From: Ruminococcaceae bacterium UBA1448
Lineage (GTDB): Bacteria > Bacillota > Clostridia > Oscillospirales > Ruminococcaceae
Assembly: GCA_002329405.1 (NCBI GenBank)
Contig: DCTE01000154.1
Location: forward strand, 1-7,508
Direction of reading: 5' to 3'
DNA length: 7,508 nucleotides
Shown here: one piece after another, positions 1-5,144 of the stretch
Numbering within the stretch: the first letter of the stretch is position 1
Layout of the letters: the number at the start of each line of letters is the position of its first letter
The notes under the pieces: model-generated
Database searches by the model: none
Told to the model about the DNA's origin: nothing
What the model saw: only the letters and a program-made list of their open reading frames with translations
Made by a program: the position numbers and the translations under genes

Positions 1-1301
1 GCGGGCAGGCCGAGCAGCGACTGGATGACCGAAACTGCGTCGCGCGTTGCGCTGCCGAAAATACCGTCCACCGCGACCGCGGGCACCTGCGGGTTGCCGC
101 GCGCGATCACGTTTATCAGCTGCTGCGCCTCACGAACCTCCTCACCGCGCATCCCTTCCACCAGGAAAATATCCGGGAAACCGACCGCCTGCTCCAGCCA
201 TTCCTGTGTGGGCTGTGCCGCGAGCACCGACTGGTAAGTGGAGACCAGCTCGTTCCATGTCGCGCGGTCGACTACGCCGGTCTCGGGCAGCCCCATCATG
301 CGTTGGTAGGCGGTGACAGCCTCGCGCGTCTGCGGGCCGAATACACCGTCGATCTGCGCGGGCTGCCAGCGGGGCAGCTGATCGTAATATTCGCCCACAA
401 TGGCAAGAAAATACTGCAAAAGCTGCACACCCGGGCCGGTCGCTCCCTCGCGCAACTCTTCGGGGAACTGGCGGGAGACCTCGTCGAGCAGCAGGCCTTC
501 GCTGTCGAGCTCGGAAAGGCGCTTGACATTGTTGTAGATAAATGCGATGCGGTACCAGGTCGCACGGCCGACGATGCCGTCCGCCGTCAGGTTGAACTGC
601 TGCTGGAAGGCACGCACCGCGCGTTCGGTATCCGCATCAAAGATGCCGTCTGCCGGATAGATCTTCGGGATGTTAGGATAGTTGGTCGAGATGCGGTTGA
701 GGCGGTTCTGGATGATGCGCACCTCCTCGGAGATATCGCCCAGCCGGAAGGTTACGCCGGGCCACGAGCCGCCGAGGTTGGGCGAGATGGGTGCGTTGCG
801 CACAAAGTTAATGTCGTCGCCGTAGAAATAGCGGACAATCTCCTCCGCGCTCATGCCCTGCTCAGCGAGAGGTACGGTACCCCACTGGCTGAGTCCGCCG
901 GGACAGGTGGTGGTGGTGCCGTTGCAGTACTGGGCGAACAGCGGTTCAATGGCATTGCCCCGGGTCAGGTAGTCGTTGAACATATCGTCCACAATTTCTG
1001 AGATGTTCTCGAAAATATCGCGCCCCTGCACAAAAGACTGGTCGTAACGGGTGGAGTTTGTGATATCGAAATCATAGCCTTGCGCGCGGTACCATTCGGT
1101 GAACACGCGGTTGAGCACGTAGGAAATCTGCGCGTAAATATTGGCGCGGATGGCCTGCTCCGGCCAAGTGGGGTAAATCTCGGACGAGGCTACGTTTTTA
1201 ATATAGTCGGCAAAGGGAACGGTGACATTCTGCGCATTGGAAGAAGGCGGGCCGAGGTGTACGGTGATGGTCTCCGGGATGGTAACAGGGGATGCAGGCA
1301 T
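1..1301 (-). CDS. SleC-like spore cortex-lytic enzyme, SpoIID-like domain plus peptidoglycan-binding repeats (3' end outside window)
   Basis: Reads 433 codons from ATG 1301 to the window edge with no stop. An AGAGGAG ribosome binding site lies just upstream, inside the end of the preceding gene. Residues 1-175 match the catalytic part of SleC/SpoIID lytic transglycosylases: YIKNVASSEIYPTWPEQ (33-49) corresponds to the SpoIID signature, with E41 the likely catalytic Glu, followed by LNRVFTEWYR (63-72) and YCNG...CPGGLSQWG (125-141). Three peptidoglycan-binding (PG_binding_1) repeats follow at about 182-255, 285-355 and 381-433+, each with a DGIFG or DGVFG motif. Known SleC enzymes degrade the spore cortex on germination, are made as precursors activated by Csp proteases, and carry one C-terminal binding repeat. 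Here the N-terminal propeptide is absent from this ORF and lies in the gene before it, and extra repeats are present. There is no signal peptide at the start, as expected for a protein packaged in the spore. Family assignment is firm; role in cortex lysis is inference. Confidence 0.85.
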   Translation of the reverse strand, partial: MPASPVTIPETITVHLGPPSSNAQNVTVPFADYIKNVASSEIYPTWPEQAIRANIYAQISYVLNRVFTEWYRAQGYDFDITNSTRYDQSFVQGRDIFENISEIVDDMFNDYLTRGNAIEPLFAQYCNGTTTTCPGGLSQWGTVPLAEQGMSAEEIVRYFYGDDINFVRNAPISPNLGGSWPGVTFRLGDISEEVRIIQNRLNRISTNYPNIPKIYPADGIFDADTERAVRAFQQQFNLTADGIVGRATWYRIAFIYNNVKRLSELDSEGLLLDEVSRQFPEELREGATGPGVQLLQYFLAIVGEYYDQLPRWQPAQIDGVFGPQTREAVTAYQRMMGLPETGVVDRATWNELVSTYQSVLAAQPTQEWLEQAVGFPDIFLVEGMRGEEVREAQQLINVIARGNPQVPAVAVDGIFGSATRDAVSVIQSLLGLP

Positions 1302-1305
1302 GGTT

Positions 1306-1734
1306 TCACTCCTCTCCGGTTATAGGATGGTACAGCACCTGCGGATCGCCTGTAGCGGTCAGATCGGTCTGGGACGAAGGCTGGTTTTCGTCCAGCGGGG
1401 TAAGCGCTACCGGAAGCACCGCCGGGACACCGGAAAACATGGTCACATGAAGCGCGGTAAGCGGGGTGTAGCCATCCCGCACGACCTCGACCGTGTACAC
1501 GGCATACGGCGGTCCGCTGTCCGGGGAAAGCGAGTTGGACAGCGGCGGTGTAGACAGAGTCATGGGCGGTGTCATACCGCCCGGCCCGGTGCGCACGGAG
1601 TACAGCAGCGTACGCGCTCCGGTCTCATCTGCTGCGGTGGATACGGTGACGGAAGCGTTTTCGAGCGGCAGCGCTCCCAGCGCAGTGGTGACGACCACGC
1701 GCAGCACGGCGGAGCTGTCGTTGGCGATTGGCAT
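1306..1734 (-). CDS. Small protein resembling the SleC propeptide (carboxypeptidase-regulatory-like beta domain)
   Basis: 142 codons, ATG 1734 preceded by AAGGAGG at 8-base spacing, stop TGA at 1308-1306, four bases before the next ATG. The ribosome binding site of the next gene is inside this one, so the two are very likely co-transcribed and translationally coupled. The protein has a beta-sandwich look: VLRVVVTTALGALPLENASV (10-29), TLLYSVRTGPGG (42-53), YAVYTVEVVRDGY (77-89), then a run of small hydrophobics and a polar tail. The pattern (short strand, 'NA.V', 'LY..RT...G', 'PY..Y.VE...DGY') is what I know from the N-terminal prepeptide of clostridial SleC and from carboxypeptidase-regulatory-like domains. 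There is no signal peptide or membrane segment. It probably acts with the SleC-like protein encoded next, as a separately made inhibitor, chaperone or anchoring partner; that role is inference. Confidence 0.75.
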   Translation of the reverse strand: MPIANDSSAVLRVVVTTALGALPLENASVTVSTAADETGARTLLYSVRTGPGGMTPPMTLSTPPLSNSLSPDSGPPYAVYTVEVVRDGYTPLTALHVTMFSGVPAVLPVALTPLDENQPSSQTDLTATGDPQVLYHPITGEE

Positions 1735-1747
1735 AGCGAAAACCTCC

Positions 1748-1777
1748 TTGTCAAACAGGGATAAAATGGATTATAAT
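1748..1777 (+). promoter_or_regulatory. Probable sigma-A promoter for the HbpS-like gene
   Basis: TTGTCA (1748-1753) and a perfect TATAAT (1772-1777) are separated by 18 bases. Transcription would start near 1784, leaving a leader of about 28 bases before ATG 1812. The -10 box lies in ATTATAAT (1770-1777), which is its own reverse complement. The minus strand therefore also reads TATAAT, as well as CATTATA (1778-1772), which fits the -10 consensus of the forespore factor sigma-G. No convincing -35 for either is seen on the minus strand. Confidence 0.6.
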
Positions 1778-1811
1778 GGCGGTAGAACCTACGAAAGGCA
1801 GGGAAACAAAA

Positions 1812-2279
1812 ATGCAGGACAGTAAAACGATGCTCGCCATGTGCGAGGAACAGGAAGAAAAATTCCAATTTGATCATTTTTCGCGCGCAGATGCGCTTGC
1901 GTTCGGTCTCAAGCTGCACGAAAATGCGAAAAAGCAGCCCATCCCGGTTGCGATCGAGATCACGGTCAACGGCCTTGTCGTGTTCCGGTATTTCCCGGAC
2001 GGCGCGCTGCCGGACAGCGAGCTGTGGCTGCAGCGCAAACGCCGCACGGTTGACCTGATGCAGATGTCTTCGCTGCACTTCCTCGCATGGCTGGAAGGGA
2101 ACGGAGAGAGCCTGGAGAGCCGCAAGCTCCCTGCGGACGACTATGCTGCGGGCGGCGGCGGGTTCCCAATCCGTTTGCGCGGCACAGGCGTGATCGGATC
2201 GATCTGCGTGTCCGGCATGCCCGACCACATGGATGACCATCAGCTGGTGATCAATACGCTGGCGGAATTCCTGGCATAA
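1812..2279 (+). CDS. UPF0303 / HbpS-like (heme-degrading domain) family protein
   Basis: 155 residues. An upstream in-frame ATG at 1776 overlaps the -10 box, so ATG 1812 is preferred; it follows a modest AGGCAGGG site. The sequence fits the UPF0303 branch of the GlcG/HbpS (PF03928) family along its whole length: EEKFQFDHFSRADALAFG near the N-terminus, VAIEITVNG (46-54), LWLQRKRRTV (71-80), and the glycine-rich C-terminal signature GGGGFPIRLRGTGVIGS (114-130) with VSGMPDHMDDHQLV (133-146). Family members are small cytosolic alpha/beta proteins that often form multimers. Some bind or degrade heme, but the function of the UPF0303 branch is not settled. The gene stands alone, diverging from the SleC-like pair and ending at a terminator shared with the asnB remnant. 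Family assignment is firm; biochemical role is unknown. Confidence 0.88.
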   Translation: MQDSKTMLAMCEEQEEKFQFDHFSRADALAFGLKLHENAKKQPIPVAIEITVNGLVVFRYFPDGALPDSELWLQRKRRTVDLMQMSSLHFLAWLEGNGESLESRKLPADDYAAGGGGFPIRLRGTGVIGSICVSGMPDHMDDHQLVINTLAEFLA

Positions 2280-2312
2280 CCAGCGGAATCATGTTTGCGC
2301 CCTGCGGCGTGG

Positions 2313-2341
2313 AAAAATAGCGGCTGTGCCGCTATTTTTTT
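2313..2341. terminator. Bidirectional intrinsic terminator between convergent genes
   Basis: A 12-bp perfect stem (AAAAATAGCGGC, 2313-2324, with GCCGCTATTTTT, 2328-2339) and a TGT loop are followed by further T on the plus strand. Because the stem starts with five A, it also yields a U-tract on the minus strand. It lies 33 bases after the HbpS-like stop and 15 bases beyond the asnB stop, so it serves both. Confidence 0.9.
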
Positions 2342-2356
2342 GCCCGTTAAAGCGGA

Positions 2357-2803
2357 TCAGACCAGCCGGATTTTGTAGCGCTTGAACCAGCGGTCGAGCT
2401 GGATGATGTATGCGAAAATTTGCGGCGTGCGCATGAGCTGGCCGTACCACGGCTCGGCAAGGCTCTCGGGCTGCTCCATCAGCGCCTCGACCGCTGCATG
2501 GTTGAAGAGCCGGGATGCGGCCGATTCGCTGTCCGCGAAAATGCGGCGCACGTAGTCTGCGCAGAGTTTGGTGTAGACCGGATGGAAGGTCTTGGGATAG
2601 GGGCTTTTCTTGCGCCAGACGATCTCCTCAGGCAGTTCGTGCTCGAACGCTTTGCGCACGATCCCTTTTTCCCGACCGTCCAGCGCTTTGAAGGCCCACG
2701 GCATGTTATAAGCGTATTCCACGATGCGGTGGTCGCAGAACGGCACGCGCACCTCGAGCCTCTAATACATACTCATGCGGTCCTTGCGGTCGCGCAGGGT
2801 TGC
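2357..2803 (-). pseudogene. asnB: 3' remnant of asparagine synthetase B (glutamine-hydrolysing), disrupted
   Basis: The minus strand encodes the C-terminal part of AsnB down to its natural stop TGA (2359-2357): RVPFCDHRIVEYAYNMPW, then DGREKGIVRKAFEHELPEEI, then WRKKSPYPKTFHP and a normal tail. Upstream of this the frame reads ATLRDRKDRMSMY (2803-2765), where the family has ATLLDRKDRMSMYSGLEVRVPF, then an in-frame amber codon TAG (2764-2762) and R in place of 'SG'. AsnB similarity ends at about 2803. Roughly 400-450 residues are missing, including the N-terminal glutaminase with its catalytic Cys and the ATP-pyrophosphatase SGGxDS loop, so this piece cannot make a working enzyme. A serine recombinase lies immediately upstream. 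I infer that an integrative element inserted here and that the 5' part of asnB lies beyond the element's other end. A GTG at 2752 could start a 131-residue fragment, but no ribosome binding site is apparent. Confidence 0.85.
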
Positions 2804-2861
2804 AGAAGGATACGGTGAAAATGCATCGGATGCGCAGACGTATTCTTTTGGGGAAATATGG
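2804..2861. other. Inferred junction between asnB and the recombinase element
   Basis: Left of this point the minus strand encodes AsnB; right of it no AsnB similarity remains, and the recombinase terminator and gene follow. Large serine recombinases usually sit next to one end of their element, so the attachment-site product should lie near here, anywhere from the amber codon (2762) to the terminator (2862). The crossover dinucleotide cannot be fixed because the other end and an empty site are not available. Confidence 0.45.
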
Positions 2862-2894
2862 AAAAGCGCCCCTCGGGAAGAGGGGCGCTTTTTT
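2862..2894. terminator. Intrinsic terminator after the recombinase gene
   Basis: A 13-bp perfect stem (AAAAGCGCCCCTC, 2862-2874, with GAGGGGCGCTTTT, 2880-2892) and a GGGAA loop. It is flanked by T on the plus strand and by a shorter U-run on the minus strand. It lies 17 bases beyond the recombinase stop, so it probably ends that transcript and insulates it from the asnB remnant. Confidence 0.85.
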
Positions 2895-2908
2895 GATACG
2901 GCCGGCTG

Positions 2909-4468
2909 CTAACTGCCGTAGGCAGCCCGGAATATGATATGGATGGCATTGTCATCAACAAGCACCCGTTCGATCGCCGCTTTGGCGATTTTTTTCTTCT
3001 CGGCAATGGTGTAGTCCTGCCATTCCTCCAGCACAGCCTCAAAATACGGCTCCAGATCAGCAGAAGGGCCTTCATACAGCAATGCATCGCGCTGCGCTTT
3101 CAGCATAGCCAGCCGGTCATGTGCCTTTTGGATCTGTGCAGAGATAATATGTATCACATCCACTTCCCGGATGTGTGCGAGGTTTTGCGTCAACTGCTGG
3201 ATTTCATTTTCCTGTCTGGCGATACTTGCCTCGAGCTGGTTGGCCCGGACATTGCGCCGCTGCCGGATCCGGATTTCTACTGCGCGGTAGCTTTTCAGAA
3301 AGATCAGAAGCTGGGCTTCGGCCGCGCTTTCAATCTCTTCCAGTGTGAGCACGCGGCTTCGCCCCGGGCAGATGGAATTGCCGCGTTTATGACCGCCGCA
3401 ATTGATATAATGCCCGCGCATGCCGCTGGGTTTACGCACAACCGAAATGGCATATCCGCATTTTTGGCACTTCATCAGGCCGGAAAGCCAGCTGTGAGAG
3501 CCTGAGCCGCTGCGTTTCAGTGCGCGGTTCTGATCGAGTTTATGTTGGACAGCCAGCCAGAGGGCGGCGTCGACGATTCCCGCATGCGGGGCAAGGGTGA
3601 CAAAACTGCCGGACAGGTCGGTGAACTTTCGCGTGGTAGGCCGCTTCTCTGGCAGAGCAGATCCGAGAGGGGCGTAGCAGTAGCAGCCGCGCTGCTGGCT
3701 GTATGCCTCGACCGGATCGTTCATGGTGGCACCTTTGGATTGCAGGTACTGGTAAACCGCTGCATCTGCCTGCACAAACGCGGGATTGCGCAGCAGGCGG
3801 CCGAGCGGGAGCGTTGACCAGCTGCCGCCGCGCGCGGTGCGGTATTCGTTGGCATTGAGCCAGCGCACCAGAGAGCCGAGTGTTGCCCCGTCCAGCAGAT
3901 ATCGCTCGTACAGTTCAGCCATCAGTGCGGCCTGTTGGGGATTGGGTACATAACAGGCTGTCCGCCTTCCGTCAACAAACGTTTCGCCTTTGTCGAATCC
4001 GAACGGGGGGCGGCCGCCCAGATACATGCCGGTTTTCGCGCGTGCAAAGTAATTGTCGGTCACACGGCGCTGGATGGTTTCCCGTTCGAATTGCGCAAAT
4101 ACCATCATGATCTGCGCCATAACCGTGCCGGTGGGGCTGTCGTCCAGCGTAATGCCTTCTGTAACCGACTGGAAATGCACACCGTATGCTCCCAGCCGGG
4201 AGCAAAGCCCGGTAAAGTCGTGAACGGACCGGCTGATGCGGTCCAGCCGATAGGCCAGGATTTTGTCGATCTTCCCGGTTTCCGCATCAGCGAGCAGCTG
4301 CTGAAGTGCCGGACGGTCGATGTTCTTGCCGGAAAACCCTTTATCCGTATAGACCTTGCAGCTTTTAAGCTCGCGTGCAGTCAGCGCATCGCGGCAAATC
4401 TGTGCCTGCTGTTCGACAGAGATACTGTCCGCCCGCTCAACGGACTGACGGGTGTATATGGCGACTAT
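2909..4468 (-). CDS. Large serine recombinase (site-specific integrase, resolvase family)
   Basis: About 519 residues, stop TAG (2911-2909). Counting from ATA 4468 as residue 1, the domains are: N-terminal resolvase catalytic domain with IYTRQS (nucleophile S9), DKGFSGKNIDRPAL and LAYRLDRISRS, and FAQFERETIQRRV (about 124-136); a recombinase domain with GGRPPFGF (151-158) and the LLRNP motif (225-229); a zinc ribbon with C334, C337, C357 and C367; a coiled coil at about 412-464; and a C-terminal IERVLVDDNAIHI segment. Such enzymes integrate and excise phages and transposons between short attP and attB sites through a 2-bp staggered cut. No ATG, GTG or TTG exists in frame between the upstream stop (TGA) and GTG 4180. 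That GTG would lose the nucleophile. A GGGAG ribosome binding site (4482-4478) sits nine bases before ATA 4468, where the family's first residue is expected, so the start is either a rare ATA or a mutated ATG. All catalytic and zinc residues are otherwise present. The gene borders the asnB remnant. Confidence 0.87.
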   Translation of the reverse strand: MVAIYTRQSVERADSISVEQQAQICRDALTARELKSCKVYTDKGFSGKNIDRPALQQLLADAETGKIDKILAYRLDRISRSVHDFTGLCSRLGAYGVHFQSVTEGITLDDSPTGTVMAQIMMVFAQFERETIQRRVTDNYFARAKTGMYLGGRPPFGFDKGETFVDGRRTACYVPNPQQAALMAELYERYLLDGATLGSLVRWLNANEYRTARGGSWSTLPLGRLLRNPAFVQADAAVYQYLQSKGATMNDPVEAYSQQRGCYCYAPLGSALPEKRPTTRKFTDLSGSFVTLAPHAGIVDAALWLAVQHKLDQNRALKRSGSGSHSWLSGLMKCQKCGYAISVVRKPSGMRGHYINCGGHKRGNSICPGRSRVLTLEEIESAAEAQLLIFLKSYRAVEIRIRQRRNVRANQLEASIARQENEIQQLTQNLAHIREVDVIHIISAQIQKAHDRLAMLKAQRDALLYEGPSADLEPYFEAVLEEWQDYTIAEKKKIAKAAIERVLVDDNAIHIIFRAAYGS

Positions 4469-4510
4469 CCTGCATCTCTCCCTTCAGGACATCGAATAAG
4501 GTCCGGCCTT

Positions 4511-4621
4511 TTACGGCCTGCCCTGCGGAAGAGAGCGGTCAAATCCCTGGCGGATGCGTACGATCTGTGCCTTCAGTTCCCCGGGGGTCAGTTCTGCCTG
4601 ACAGGTTATGGTTACGGTCAA
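4511..4621 (-). CDS. Small hypothetical ORF upstream of the recombinase (36 aa)
   Basis: TTG 4621 follows AGGAGG (4635-4630) at eight-base spacing, and the ORF ends at TAA 4513-4511, 42 bases before the recombinase start. The product begins MTVTITCQAELTPGE and ends DRSLPQGRP. It has one Cys and no membrane segment, and I do not recognise it. It is in the same frame as the recombinase, separated by stops TAA and TGA. It may be a real small protein of the element, for example a regulator or directionality factor, a leader ORF coupled to the recombinase, or the remnant of a longer gene. The main support is the strong ribosome binding site. Confidence 0.4.
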   Translation of the reverse strand: MTVTITCQAELTPGELKAQIVRIRQGFDRSLPQGRP

Positions 4622-4652
4622 TATGTGTGCCTCCTATCTGCGGTTTGGGGTA

Positions 4653-4698
4653 ACTGTGCTGTTTGGGACGGAAGCCCAAAGTGTGATAACATCACAGT
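4653..4698. promoter_or_regulatory. Nested inverted repeats, possible operator
   Basis: Three symmetrical elements overlap here: ACTGTG (4653-4658) with CACAGT (4693-4698); TTTGGG (4662-4667) with CCCAAA (4675-4680); and TGTGATAACATCACA (4682-4696), a perfect 6-bp dyad around AAC. The last resembles a CRP/FNR-type box (TGTGA-N6-TCACA) but has only five central bases. It is followed by six T (4700-4705), so on the plus strand it could also act as a weak terminator. Its position upstream of the recombinase suggests control of that gene; this is inference. Confidence 0.35.
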
Positions 4699-4802
4699 GT
4701 TTTTTGAGAGGTTGGAGTATGCTGGTACCAATAAAGCGGTTTTGCACATGAAAAGCTGAGAGGAAATGGAGGGGGAACCAGGGTGTGGAGAAAAACGCGG
4801 AG

Positions 4803-4897
4803 AGGCTGCGGGAACCCCGCTCGCCTGAGGCTTTGGCTGGCCGGCGCGGCAGGAAGGCCGGATGCGGCCCTGATTTTGGCTGCAGAAGTCAGGGCCG
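4803..4897 (+). promoter_or_regulatory. Structured leader upstream of the ferredoxin gene
   Basis: Two clear hairpins are predicted by eye. The first is AGGC (4803-4806) with GCCT (4823-4826) enclosing GCGGG (4808-4812) with CCCGC (4816-4820). The second is CGGCCCTGA (4865-4873) with TCAGGGCCG (4889-4897), a perfect 9-bp stem with a 15-base loop. No T-run follows the second, so it is not a standard terminator. Its end is 34 bases before the ferredoxin start. It may control translation or RNA stability, or may be a remnant of a recombination site. Confidence 0.35.
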
Positions 4898-4931
4898 TAT
4901 ACCGTAAATATATTGTGATAGGAGACAGCTT

Positions 4932-5144
4932 ATGCGTATGGTGAAAAAGAGATGGCGGGCGGTAGTGGATCCATCGGCTTGTGTCGCCTGCGGCTGCTGC
5001 GTAAAAGTGTGCCCGCTGCAGGCAATTACAATCGTGAAAGGGATCAGGGCTCAGGTGATGCCGGAAAAATGCGTTGGATGCGGGAAATGTGCAGTGGAAT
5101 GCCCGGCAAGTGTGATCACGGTACAGGAGGCGGAGGAAGTATGA
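4932..5144 (+). CDS. 2x[4Fe-4S] ferredoxin
   Basis: 70 residues; ATG 4932 follows GGAGA (4921-4925). It carries two classical CxxCxxCxxxCP cluster motifs, C17-C20-C23-C27 and C47-C50-C53-C57, in the two-fold repeat typical of clostridial-type ferredoxins. The N-terminus is a short basic extension (MRMVKKRW) with no signal peptide. Each motif should bind one [4Fe-4S] cluster for low-potential one-electron transfer in the cytosol. Its stop overlaps the start of the membrane iron-sulfur gene (ATGA), so the two are translationally coupled and probably work together. The radical-SAM maturase further on needs reducing electrons, which this ferredoxin could carry; that link is inferred from position. 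It could equally serve another reductase. Confidence 0.9.
   Translation: MRMVKKRWRAVVDPSACVACGCCVKVCPLQAITIVKGIRAQVMPEKCVGCGKCAVECPASVITVQEAEEV

Larger units (their letters stand above)
2804..4640 (-). mobile_element. Serine-recombinase end of an integrative element inserted in asnB (right limit not visible)
   Basis: The recombinase, its terminator and the abrupt loss of AsnB coding similarity mark one end of an integrated element. The coordinates cover only the part that can be assigned with some confidence. If the whole element is cargo-bearing, it extends rightwards through the ferredoxin, maturase and sulfatase genes and past base 7508. The lower GC of the right part is compatible with that. 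No second attachment site, no 5' asnB half and no conjugation or phage genes are visible. Confidence 0.5.
4622..4931. other. Gene-free divergent intergenic region with several dyads
   Basis: About 310 bases separate the recombinase unit (minus) from the ferredoxin operon (plus). It contains AGGAGG of the small ORF (4630-4635), a nested dyad cluster (4653-4698) and two hairpins in the probable ferredoxin leader (4803-4826 and 4865-4897). I found no convincing -35/-10 pair for either direction and no coding pattern. The leader did not match a riboswitch class I know. Confidence 0.5.

Noticed and set aside
303..1001. A 232-residue plus-strand ORF
   Set aside because: It is the antisense shadow of the SleC-like gene, which is open across the whole region and has recognisable domains.
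1776..1811. An upstream in-frame ATG for the HbpS-like gene
   Set aside because: It overlaps the perfect -10 box, so it would not be in the mRNA, and the extra residues do not fit the family start.
2762..2764. The amber codon read as pyrrolysine or suppressed
   Set aside because: It replaces an ordinary Ser and lies in a gene that has also lost most of its length; decay or recombination is simpler.
2939..4110. Several plus-strand ORFs of 76 to 188 residues
   Set aside because: All are antisense to the recombinase, which has complete conserved domains on the minus strand.
4682..4705. A strong intrinsic terminator on the plus strand
   Set aside because: The stem is only six AT-containing pairs and no gene ends upstream on that strand; an operator-like dyad is at least as likely.
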